A stretch of 64,000 nucleotides of DNA from Anaerolineaceae bacterium. Lineage in GTDB: Bacteria > Chloroflexota > Anaerolineae > Aggregatilineales > Phototrophicaceae. The stretch is taken from NCBI GenBank assembly GCA_028818375.1, contig JAPPOB010000010.1:620001-684000 (forward strand), written 5' to 3'. The notes under the pieces are model-generated. The model ran no database searches. It was not told where the DNA came from and saw only the letters and a program-made list of their open reading frames with translations. Of this stretch, positions 56,494 to 64,000 are shown piece after piece (the first letter of the stretch is position 1; every line of letters begins with the position of its first letter). Made by a program: the position numbers and the translations under genes.

Positions 56494-56975
56494 GTTACCT
56501 CCAGTTCCCTGCGCAGACGACGAACACCCAGCGACACGTTGGCCCTTGCGTTTGCCTCGCTGCATCGCATCACACACGCCAACTCCGAATACCGCAATTC
56601 CTGACCGTAACGCAACAGGACCGCCGCGCGCTGCCGGGGTGGCAACGCGCCAACCTTCTCCAGCACCAATGCCAGTTCCTCCCCATGTTCCAGTTGTTCC
56701 AGCGGTGTGCGCGCCTCATCCGGCACGTCCTGGTCCTCCTGCAGGGGGATCTCTCGACGGCCGCTGCGCGAGGCACTCAGGGCACAGTTGGTGGCGATAC
56801 GATAGAGCCAGGCTCGCGCGTTGCTGTTCGGGCGCAGACGGTCAAATGCCCCCCAGGCGCGCAGCCAGGTTTCCTGCGTCAAGTCAGCAGCGTCGCATGT
56901 CGAGCCAGCCGTCATCCGCCGCAGGTAATGGTAAAGCTCATCGTGATGTAGTTCGATCAGGGCTTCGAAGCGCAC
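56490..56975 (-). CDS. ECF-type sigma-70 factor
   Basis: This 161 aa sigma factor has only regions 2 and 4. Region 2 has DAADLTQETWLRAWGAFDR and ARAWLYRIATNCALS; region 4 has LPPRQRAAVLLRYGQELRYSELA, with helix-turn-helix VMRCSEANARANVSLGVRRLR. The start is GTG, without a strong SD. No anti-sigma gene is adjacent. Coupling to ogt suggests it controls a DNA-damage or electrophile regulon, possibly including its own operon. Specific signal unknown. Confidence 0.9.
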   Translation of the reverse strand: MRFEALIELHHDELYHYLRRMTAGSTCDAADLTQETWLRAWGAFDRLRPNSNARAWLYRIATNCALSASRSGRREIPLQEDQDVPDEARTPLEQLEHGEELALVLEKVGALPPRQRAAVLLRYGQELRYSELACVMRCSEANARANVSLGVRRLRRELEVT

Positions 56976-57122
56976 CAGGGCATGTTCCCGCTATTTGACT
57001 CTGTAACCCGCTACAGGCAGGTTTGTGAAATTCGGGGCCTCCGTCATGCACCGGAACGCGGCGGCGGCGTTCCACGCCAGTCTGGCAGTTGCGGCAATGT
57101 TGTCAGTGAATCGGGTCTTGCG

Positions 57123-58394
57123 TCATTCGGCCGGAGAGAGCGTCCCGTCAGCCACCAGGCGCACAAAGCGACGCTTGCCCACCTGCAGCACCGCCGGCAA
57201 CATGTCCGCGGTCACCAGCGCCTGAACGTCACGGACCTGAACGTCATTAAGGCGAACGCCGTTTTGCTTCATCAGGCGGCGCGCCTCGCCGCCACTGTTC
57301 ACCATGTTCAGGCGACGCAACAGGTCGAGCACACGCTCTTCACCTTGCAGCTCAACCACGTCGATTTCCTGGGGAACGCCACCGCCGCGGAATACGTCAT
57401 CCCAGCGGGCGCGGGCCGCTTCGGCATCGGCCGGGCTGCAGAAGATGCCGACGATTTCCTGCGCCAGCTGCAGCTTGACCTCGTTGGGATGCAGACTGCC
57501 ATCTTGCAGTCCGTCTGCCAGCGCATCCAGCTGCGCCCGCGACCAGCCCAGAATTAGCTTGTGATAGGCGGGCATGGCCAGGTCCGGCACGCTCATGACC
57601 TTGCCAAACATGTCCCAGGGTTCAGCCAGCAAGGGAATGTGGTTGCCCATGCTCTTGCTCATTTTGGCCTCGCCATCCGTGCCTGGCAACAACTCACCCA
57701 TGATGAGCGCGATTTGCGGCTTTTGGCCCAGCGCCTGTTGCAGCTTGCGCCCGGCGACCAGGATGTTAAAGAGCTGGTCCTGCCCGCCAACCTGAACGTC
57801 GGCCTCCTGGGCCACGGCGTCGTAACCCTGCATCAGGCCGTAAAACAGTTCGTGCAGAAAGATGGGAATGCCCGCATCCAGTCGCTTGCGGAAGTTTTCG
57901 CGCACCAGGAATTGCTGCACGGTAAAGTTGCTGGCCAGGCGAATGATGTCCGCGAAGTCCAGCGGTGACAGCCACTCGTCGTTGTAACGTACGCGCGTCA
58001 GTTGCGGGTCGAGAATTTTGAAGGCCTGCTCGGCGTAGGTGCGGGCATTTTCCTGCACCTGCTCGCGCGTCAACTGTTCGCGCGCCTCTTCCTTGTCTGA
58101 GGGGTCGCCGATCAAACTGGTGAAGGAACCCACCAGAAAGGTGACGTCATGCCCCAGTTCCTGGAACTGGCGCAACTTGCGCATGGTGATGGTATGGCCC
58201 AGATGCAGGTCCGAAGTGCGCGGGTCATAGCCGCAGTACACGCGCAGCGGACGGCCTTCCCGTTGCGCCTCCAGCAGGCGCTGGCGCAGTTCCGCACGCA
58301 TGGTCTCCGTGGTCTCGGCGTCGCCGGATTCCGCGCCGGACATCAGCACGTCGACCTGTTCGTCAATTGTAAAGGTGGCATTGGCTGTTGTCAC
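57123..58394 (-). CDS. tyrS: Tyrosyl-tRNA synthetase
   Basis: This class I aminoacyl-tRNA synthetase has 423 aa. The HIGH equivalent is DPRTSDLHLGHTITMRKL, and the KMSKS loop is AKMSKSMGNHIPL. A C-terminal S4-like RNA-binding domain is at NSGGEARRLMKQNGVRLNDV. The start is GTG 58394, followed by MTTANATF. No T-box fits the 52-bp upstream gap. An extended -10 (TGCTATACT, 58428-58433) lies upstream, but no clear -35. Confidence 0.96.
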   Translation of the reverse strand: MTTANATFTIDEQVDVLMSGAESGDAETTETMRAELRQRLLEAQREGRPLRVYCGYDPRTSDLHLGHTITMRKLRQFQELGHDVTFLVGSFTSLIGDPSDKEEAREQLTREQVQENARTYAEQAFKILDPQLTRVRYNDEWLSPLDFADIIRLASNFTVQQFLVRENFRKRLDAGIPIFLHELFYGLMQGYDAVAQEADVQVGGQDQLFNILVAGRKLQQALGQKPQIALIMGELLPGTDGEAKMSKSMGNHIPLLAEPWDMFGKVMSVPDLAMPAYHKLILGWSRAQLDALADGLQDGSLHPNEVKLQLAQEIVGIFCSPADAEAARARWDDVFRGGGVPQEIDVVELQGEERVLDLLRRLNMVNSGGEARRLMKQNGVRLNDVQVRDVQALVTADMLPAVLQVGKRRFVRLVADGTLSPAE

Positions 58395-58446
58395 GCTGCG
58401 TCAACCTCTCTTCCTGCGAGCGCGGCGAGTATAGCACAGCGGCATT

Positions 58447-60642
58447 TTAGTCTTCCGGTGTTCGCTGCAACCAAAGGGCGGACAGCGCCGGCAGGTCCAG
58501 CTGCAGGCTGAAGTCCTGACCGTGGGCGGGCCTGGCCTCCGCCCCCAGGCGACCTTCGGCGCCGGTCCCGCTGCCGCCGAATTGCAGGGCATCGCTGTTG
58601 AGCAGAACGGTATAACTACCGGCTTGCGCCACGCCAAAACGGTAGTTGCGCAGGGGCTCGTGGGAAAAGTTGCACAGGGCCAGCACGGGCTCAACCTGCT
58701 CGCCGCCCAGTCGGCTCCAGGCCAGGCTGCTGTGTCGCGCGTTATGCACGTCGATCCAGCGGAAGCCCGCCTCCTCGAAATCCCTTTGCCACAGCGCCGG
58801 CAGCGAGCGGTAGAGATGATTTGCCCGGCGCACCAGCTCAAACAGTCCGCGATGATGCGGCCACTGCAGCAGGTTCCAGTCCAGGCCCCGCGTTTCGCTC
58901 CATTCCTGCCATTCCCCCAGCTCCAGACCCATGAAGGCCAGTTTCTTGCCCGGGTGCGCCAGCATGTACAGGTACAGCGCCCGCAGGGTGGCGAACTGCT
59001 GCCACCAGTCGCCTGCCATCTTGCCCAGCATCGATCCCTTCAGATGCACGACCTCATCGTGCGAGAACGGCAGCACGAAGTTCTCGCTGAAGGCGTACAT
59101 CAGGGAAAAGGTGATGCGTTCGTGCAGCAGGTGCCGGTCGGCCGGATGTGCCCGCAGGTAAGCCAGGGTGTCGTTCATCCAGCCCATGTTCCACTTCAGG
59201 GTAAATCCCAGACCGCCAACGTCCACGGGCAGCGACACGCCGGGCCAGGCGCTCGATTCCTCGGCGATGGTGATGGCGCCCGGCACCGCTCCGTGCACAG
59301 CCACGTTGAAGTCCCGCAGGAAACGAATGGCATCCAGATTTTCGTGGCCGCCCTCTTTGTTGACCAGTAATTCGCTGCCCTCACACCCGAAATTGAGATA
59401 CAGCATTGATGACACGGCGTCGACCCGGAGGCCGTCGACGTGAAACGTGCGCAACCAGAAAAGCGCGTTGGACAGGAGAAAGTTGCGCACTTCGTTGCGG
59501 CCGTAATTGAACACGCGCGTTCCCCACTGCGGCTGTTCGCCCAGACGCGGATCGGCGTGCGAGTAGAGATGCGTGCCATCAAGGCGGGACAGACCGTGCT
59601 CATCGCGCGGGAAGTGCGCCGGCACCCAGTCCAGCAGGACCCCGATCCCCGCCTGATGACAGGCATCGACAAAGGCCATGAAGTCCTGCGGTTCCCCGTA
59701 ACGGCTTGACAAGGCGTGGTAGCCGCTCACCTGATAGCCCCAGGAGGCGTCCAGCGGGTGTTCGGCCAGGGGCAGAAACTCCACGTGCGTGTAACCCATG
59801 TCACAGAGCCAGGGAATCAGTTGCTGCGCCAGTTCCCGGAAGTTGAGCAGGCTGCCATCGGGATGACGGCGCCAGGAAGCGGCGTGAACCTCATAGATGA
59901 GCACAGGACCCCGCAGCAGGGCGTCGACGGAGCGCCCTGCCATCCAGGCCTCGTCGCCCCAGTCATAGCCACCCAGGTCCGTGACGATGGACGCGGTCTT
60001 CGGGCGCAATTCACTGCGGAAGGCGTAGGGGTCGGCCTTTTGCGCGTTGTAGTTGCCGTAGCCGACGACGTCGTACTTGTAGGCCACACCGGGGCCGGCC
60101 CCGGGCACAAAGAGCTCGTGAATGCCGCTGTCACCCCGCGGCTGCATGGGGTGCAAACGGGGGTCCCAGTCGTTGAAATCGCCGACCACGCTTACGCGCC
60201 AGGCATTCGGCGCCCAGACAGCAAAGTTTACACCGGTCACGCCCTTACAGTTGCGAACATGGGCGCCCAGTTTCTCGTAACTGTCGTGCCACGTCCCCTG
60301 GCCGTAGAGATAGCGATCGTAGTCCGTCAGCAGGGCATCGCGAAAGGCGTAGGGGTCGGCGAAAAGGGAATTCCGGCCCGCCCGGTTTAATTCCTCGAAG
60401 TAGTACCGCGACCAGTCGCCCTGCACCGTCGCCGTGAAGTATCCGTCGCTCCCTGTTCGGTGCAGCCGGACGCGCTCGCCAGTCCCTTCGTTGCGGGCGA
60501 AGAGATCCCGGGCGTGCGGACGAAATGCCCGCAAACGCAGCCGCCCTTCGCCTATCGGCTGCGGCCCCAGGACCTCGAAGGGCTGCCCGCAACTGCCTTC
60601 CGCAAGCGCCGCGATCAGGTCACCCTGCCTGTGGTGGTCCAT
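58447..60642 (-). CDS. glgB: 1,4-alpha-glucan branching enzyme
   Basis: This GH13 enzyme (731 aa) adds alpha-1,6 branches to glycogen. An N-terminal CBM48-type region (VNFAVWAPNAWRVSVVGDFNDWDP) precedes the barrel. The nucleophile Asp is in VDGLRVDAVSSMLYL, the acid Glu in AITIAEESSAWPG, and the third catalytic Asp region is LPFSHDEVVHLKGSMLGKM. No other glg genes are in the window. It is divergent from alaS. Confidence 0.96.
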   Translation of the reverse strand: MDHHRQGDLIAALAEGSCGQPFEVLGPQPIGEGRLRLRAFRPHARDLFARNEGTGERVRLHRTGSDGYFTATVQGDWSRYYFEELNRAGRNSLFADPYAFRDALLTDYDRYLYGQGTWHDSYEKLGAHVRNCKGVTGVNFAVWAPNAWRVSVVGDFNDWDPRLHPMQPRGDSGIHELFVPGAGPGVAYKYDVVGYGNYNAQKADPYAFRSELRPKTASIVTDLGGYDWGDEAWMAGRSVDALLRGPVLIYEVHAASWRRHPDGSLLNFRELAQQLIPWLCDMGYTHVEFLPLAEHPLDASWGYQVSGYHALSSRYGEPQDFMAFVDACHQAGIGVLLDWVPAHFPRDEHGLSRLDGTHLYSHADPRLGEQPQWGTRVFNYGRNEVRNFLLSNALFWLRTFHVDGLRVDAVSSMLYLNFGCEGSELLVNKEGGHENLDAIRFLRDFNVAVHGAVPGAITIAEESSAWPGVSLPVDVGGLGFTLKWNMGWMNDTLAYLRAHPADRHLLHERITFSLMYAFSENFVLPFSHDEVVHLKGSMLGKMAGDWWQQFATLRALYLYMLAHPGKKLAFMGLELGEWQEWSETRGLDWNLLQWPHHRGLFELVRRANHLYRSLPALWQRDFEEAGFRWIDVHNARHSSLAWSRLGGEQVEPVLALCNFSHEPLRNYRFGVAQAGSYTVLLNSDALQFGGSGTGAEGRLGAEARPAHGQDFSLQLDLPALSALWLQRTPED

Positions 60643-60671
60643 GGTCGGGATTATGACGGCCCGCCCTCCCC

Positions 60672-60700
60672 TTGTGAAGAGTCGGCGATTTGCCTATACT
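60672..60700 (+). promoter_or_regulatory. alaS promoter
   Basis: TTGTGA (60672-60677), 17-nt spacer, TATACT (60695-60700). The start would fall about 30 nt before the alaS ATG. Confidence 0.7.
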
Positions 60701-60739
60701 TTTGGCCTGTCAAATCATCCTCCCCACAAGGTTCCCCCT

Positions 60740-63436
60740 ATGAAGCGCATGAGCAGCAGTGAGGCGCGCGCGGCCTTTCTGGACTACTTCGCCGACAGGC
60801 AACATCAGGTTGTCGCGTCATCCTCTCTGGTCCCCGGCAATGACCCCTCCCTGCTCTTCGCCAATTCAGGCATGGTGCAGTTCAAGGACGTCTTTCTCGG
60901 GAAAGAACGGCGCGACTATCGACGGGCGACCACGTCGCAAAAGTGTCTTCGTGTGAGTGGCAAGCACAACGATCTGGAAGAGGTGGGCCCCTCCCCCCGC
61001 CATCACACCTTCTTTGAAATGCTGGGGAACTTCAGTTTTGGCGATTACTTCAAACTGGAAGCCATGCAAATGGCCTGGGAGTTGCTGACGGTCGTCTACG
61101 GGCTGCCAACCGAACGCCTGGCCGTCACCGTCTACGAAAAAGACGATGAAAGTTACGAGCTCTGGCGAGACGCCATTGGCATCGATTCGCGACGTATCGC
61201 CCGCCTCGGGCCGGACGACAACTTCTGGCAAATGGCGGAGACCGGCCCCTGCGGCCCCAACAGCGAAATACACTGGGACAAGTTCCCGGAGCGCGGTGAG
61301 GCCGGCATCATCGCCTCGCTGGAAGCCGATGACGGTCGCTTCCTCGAGCTCTGGAACCTGGTCTTCATGCAATTCAACCGAACGCAGCCAGACCCCGATC
61401 ACAGCGGCGCCTGGGACACGCCCCTGCCCAGGCCCGGCGTGGACACCGGCCTCGGTCTGGAGCGAATCACAAGCATTTTGCAGGGTGTGGACGTCAACTA
61501 TGATACAGACCTCTTTTTGCCTGCGATTCGGGCCCTGCAGTCCCTGACAGGCCACAGCGATGCCGAGCGGGACGCCGACATCGTTCCCTACCGCGTAATC
61601 TCCGACCACATGCGGGCCGCCGTCTTTCTCATCGCCGACGCCGTGCTACCCGGCCCCAGGGGACGCGACTCTGTGACCCGCCTTGTCATTCGCCGCGCCG
61701 CGCGCTTTGGGCGCAAACTTGGTTTCGACGACCCCTTTCTGGCGCAGATTGCCAACGCCGTCATTGAGGTCATGGGCGGTCACTATGTGGAACTGGTCGA
61801 ACGCCAGTCGGCGATTTGCGACGTCATCACGCGGGAGGAAGAACGCTTTCATCGTACGCTGGGTCGCGGACTCGGCGAGCTGGACAGCATGCTCGGCGAC
61901 CTGCAGGACAGCGGGATCGGCACCCTGCCTGGCGAGCGGGCCTTTTACCTCACGGCGACGCTCGGCCTGCCAGTGGAAGTCATTCGCGACGTCGCCTCCG
62001 AACGCGAGATGGACGTCGACCTCGCCGGCTTTGAAGCCGAGCAGCAGCGACACGCGCTCGTAAGTGGCGCGGGCCAGGCGATGGGTGCTTTGGAAGGCAA
62101 CGAAGCCTGGCAAGCGCTGCACAGCGACCTGCAAAAATCAAATGGCCTCGTGTACGACCCCTACGGGCCGCCGGAGCGGAAGACGCGGCTGCTGGCTCTG
62201 CTGCAGGGAGCCCGGCCCCTCGCCGAAGTCATCGCCGGCGATCGCGTGGAAGTGGTGTTGGCAGAAACGCCCTTTTACGTCGAGGCGGGCGGCCAGGTCG
62301 GCGATCGCGGCGTCATTCGTGGCGATGGCTGGACGATCGACGTAGAGGAGGCGCGCCAGCCAGTTGAGGGCCTCGTCGTACACCTGGGTGAGGTCATTGA
62401 GGGCCGTCCCCGGATCGGTGAAGAGGTTGTGGCTGCCGTGGATGCCCAGCGGCGTCGGGACGTTACCCGCAATCACAGCGCAACCCATTTGCTGCATGCC
62501 GCCTTGCGGCATCACCTGGGCGAACAGGTCCAGCAGCGGGGATCGCTGGTCGCCGCGGACCGGCTGCGCTTCGACTTCGTCCACGATGGCCCCGTCAGCA
62601 ATGGCGAATTGCGTCGCGTGGAAGCCGAGGTCAACGATGCCATTCTGTCGGACCTCTCTGTTCAGGTGGCCTTCAGGCCCCTCTCCGAGGCGCGCGCAGA
62701 TGGCGCGATCGCCCTCTTCGGCGAAAAGTACAGCGACGTTGTGCGCACCATTTGCATCGGCAACGGGGAAAGTCCTTACAGCTACGAGCTTTGCGGCGGC
62801 CAGCACGTCGCCGGCACCCAGGCGATCGGGCAATTCCGCATTCTCTCGGAAGGCAGCGTGAGCGCCGGCGTACGACGGGTTGAGGCGGTCACCGGTCGCG
62901 CCGCGCAGAGCTACGTCCAGAATGCTCTCGCGCAACTTGAAGACCTTGCCAGGTCGCTGGGTGCCAGCAGGCGGGAGTTGCCGGAGCGTCTGGCCAACCT
63001 GCAGGAGGAACTGGGCGACAGTCGTCGCGAACTCGCTGCCCTGCGACGAGAGATGGCCCACCACGAATTCGCCAAACATCTGGACGACATTGAATACGCC
63101 GGGGATTTGCCCTTTCTCATTGCCCGGATGGACAGCCAACCCATGGAAGCGCTGCGGGAACTGGCTGATGCCTTTCGTCAGCAGGTGCCGGATGGCGCGT
63201 TGATTCTTGGCGGCGTTTACGAAGAACGCCCGTTGTTGCTGGTTGCTGTCTCCCGCGAGCGGGTGAAACAGGGGTTGCATGCCGGCCAGATCATCCGGCC
63301 CCTGGCCAAACGCGTTGGCGGTGGCGGTGGCGGTCGGCCCGACATGGCCCAGGCCGGCGGCCGCGATGCCGATGCCCTGCCGCAGGCGCTCGCCGACGCC
63401 CGCGGCCTGATCATGGACCACTGGCAACCGGCCTGA
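60740..63436 (+). CDS. alaS: Alanyl-tRNA synthetase
   Basis: This class II synthetase (898 aa) has the aminoacylation core SSSLVPGNDPSLLFANSGMVQFK and SGKHNDLEEVG, and the editing-domain metal site HSATHLLHAAL with CGGQHV. The C-terminal C-Ala part ends in a glycine-rich RNA-binding segment (VGGGGGGRPDMAQAGG). The frame extends upstream to 60434 only because it has no stop; the promoter at 60672 and homology set ATG 60740. The next gene begins one base after its stop. Confidence 0.97.
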   Translation: MKRMSSSEARAAFLDYFADRQHQVVASSSLVPGNDPSLLFANSGMVQFKDVFLGKERRDYRRATTSQKCLRVSGKHNDLEEVGPSPRHHTFFEMLGNFSFGDYFKLEAMQMAWELLTVVYGLPTERLAVTVYEKDDESYELWRDAIGIDSRRIARLGPDDNFWQMAETGPCGPNSEIHWDKFPERGEAGIIASLEADDGRFLELWNLVFMQFNRTQPDPDHSGAWDTPLPRPGVDTGLGLERITSILQGVDVNYDTDLFLPAIRALQSLTGHSDAERDADIVPYRVISDHMRAAVFLIADAVLPGPRGRDSVTRLVIRRAARFGRKLGFDDPFLAQIANAVIEVMGGHYVELVERQSAICDVITREEERFHRTLGRGLGELDSMLGDLQDSGIGTLPGERAFYLTATLGLPVEVIRDVASEREMDVDLAGFEAEQQRHALVSGAGQAMGALEGNEAWQALHSDLQKSNGLVYDPYGPPERKTRLLALLQGARPLAEVIAGDRVEVVLAETPFYVEAGGQVGDRGVIRGDGWTIDVEEARQPVEGLVVHLGEVIEGRPRIGEEVVAAVDAQRRRDVTRNHSATHLLHAALRHHLGEQVQQRGSLVAADRLRFDFVHDGPVSNGELRRVEAEVNDAILSDLSVQVAFRPLSEARADGAIALFGEKYSDVVRTICIGNGESPYSYELCGGQHVAGTQAIGQFRILSEGSVSAGVRRVEAVTGRAAQSYVQNALAQLEDLARSLGASRRELPERLANLQEELGDSRRELAALRREMAHHEFAKHLDDIEYAGDLPFLIARMDSQPMEALRELADAFRQQVPDGALILGGVYEERPLLLVAVSRERVKQGLHAGQIIRPLAKRVGGGGGGRPDMAQAGGRDADALPQALADARGLIMDHWQPA

Positions 63437-63437
63437 C

Positions 63438-64000
63438 ATGCCCCGCCCGGAATTGTTGCAACTCGAGCGCAACGAGGACGTGGCTTCCGTTCGCAGTCGC
63501 CTGCTGCCCATGGCGAGCAACAAATTGCTGCTGGTCTGGCCTGTCCGCGGCACGACGCTTACGCGGCGGCTCGAACTGGTGCTGGTGCAGCGCGAAGCGC
63601 AGCGGCTCGGCATCCAGCTCGCCCTGCTGACCCAGGATCCGGATGTCATTCGCCACGCCCGTGAACTGAACCTCAGCACTTTCGCAACGGTTGGCGCCAG
63701 CGAACGCGGCCGCTGGAAAAGGGGGCGGGCCCGGCTTTTGCTGCCGCAACGCTACGCGACCTCTAACGGGTCACAGCCGGAAAATCCGGCAGAATCCGCC
63801 ATTGCCCGCGTTCAGGCTGCCAGAAAAGAGCCGCCACGCGTGCTGCGGCTGACCGGGGGCATCGTCCTGCTTCTGGTCGTGCTTGCGTTGGTCGCTGCGG
63901 CAGCCTTGCTCATCGTGCCGGAGGCGACCGTTACCATTTTGCCAGCCCGTAGTCTGGTTCAGGCCGAAGCCCTGATCACTGCCGACCCCGAAGCCCTTGC
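63438..64000 (+). CDS. Single-pass membrane protein, baseplate J-like of Chloroflexota (partial)
   Basis: This ORF is open to the window edge (~187 codons seen). A cytoplasmic part (~1-135) has ELLQLERNEDVASVRSRLLP, KLLLVWPVRGTTLTRRLELVLVQ and the region LALLTQDPDVIRHARELNL. A membrane helix follows (LTGGIVLLLVVLALVAAAAL), then the start of an outer domain (VPEATVTILPA). This layout matches Chloroflexota proteins often annotated as baseplate J/gp47-like. Recognition is from the pattern only. It is 1 bp after alaS, so probably co-transcribed. Phage relation is doubtful without neighbouring tail genes. Confidence 0.65.
   Translation, partial: MPRPELLQLERNEDVASVRSRLLPMASNKLLLVWPVRGTTLTRRLELVLVQREAQRLGIQLALLTQDPDVIRHARELNLSTFATVGASERGRWKRGRARLLLPQRYATSNGSQPENPAESAIARVQAARKEPPRVLRLTGGIVLLLVVLALVAAAALLIVPEATVTILPARSLVQAEALITADPEAL

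Noticed and set aside
56976..57122. 147-bp gap between the sigma gene and tyrS
   Set aside because: I looked for RNA genes, small ORFs with SD and terminators on both strands and found none convincing.
58395..58446. T-box or other leader for tyrS
   Set aside because: The gap of 52 bp is too short for a T-box and no specifier or terminator hairpin is visible.
63438..64000. Phage tail (baseplate) gene marking a prophage
   Set aside because: It follows alaS by one base, has a membrane helix in the middle and no phage neighbours; the resemblance is to a cellular Chloroflexota family.

Overview
The window is a GC-rich, gene-dense bacterial chromosome segment of housekeeping and biosynthetic genes. 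I see no IS element, prophage integrase, CRISPR array or rRNA. The best guess is a Chloroflexota (Anaerolineae/Caldilineae-like) genome. The guess rests on family-5 peptide ABC transporters whose permease carries an aspartate-rich extracytoplasmic insert, LytR-CpsA-Psr and VanW-like/beta-lactamase-fold envelope proteins, a lone Flp pilin, an SH3b/glycoside-hydrolase-like/M23-like mosaic protein, fused NuoCD, and a membrane protein at the right edge resembling Chloroflexota 'baseplate J' proteins. This assignment is inference and has not been tested by a search.

Left part (1-12.9 kb): sufC-sufB (minus, sufB cut by the edge), a divergent SufT-like DUF59 gene, a mosaic wall-associated protein, selD, tRNA-Pro(GGG), a peptide-type ABC transporter (binding protein and two permeases), and LCP and serine-hydrolase envelope genes. 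The real selD is longer than its longest conventional ORF: it starts at 5086 and reads through an in-frame UGA (5036-5038) at the active-site position, followed by a bSECIS-like hairpin.

12.9-19.1 kb (minus): aldehyde dehydrogenase, iscX, nuoB, nuoCD, nuoI and mrp form one probable transcript. Only the Fe-S connecting part of complex I is here. The 5' regions of this unit and of the suf operon both carry 13-nt-period repeats of related sequence.

19-42 kb is an amino-acid and cofactor block. It holds thrB/thrC (divergent), an orphan Flp pilin, metB behind a SAM-I riboswitch with a terminator, and a nine-gene branched-chain operon ilvE-ilvB-ilvN-ilvC-leuA-leuC-leuD-cimA-leuB. That operon is preceded by its own promoter, a 25-codon Leu/Val/Ile-rich leader peptide and an attenuator. 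Then come argG-argH and nadC-nadA-nadB-nifS. With cimA present and no ilvA in the window, isoleucine is probably made from citramalate.

41.8-64 kb is mixed: an SRPBCC/CrtI-like pair joined at a probable CTG start codon, a secreted protein of unknown function, a LarA-like racemase with a lone GctB-like CoA-transferase subunit, a second peptide-binding protein, secG/gpmI, a ThuA-like protein, amt-glnK, pepA, an ECF sigma-ogt-DJ-1 operon, tyrS, glgB, alaS, and a partial membrane protein at the right edge. Promoters are recognisable throughout as TTGnnn, a 16-18 nt spacer and TATACT-like -10 elements. Convergent genes repeatedly share their stop codons.
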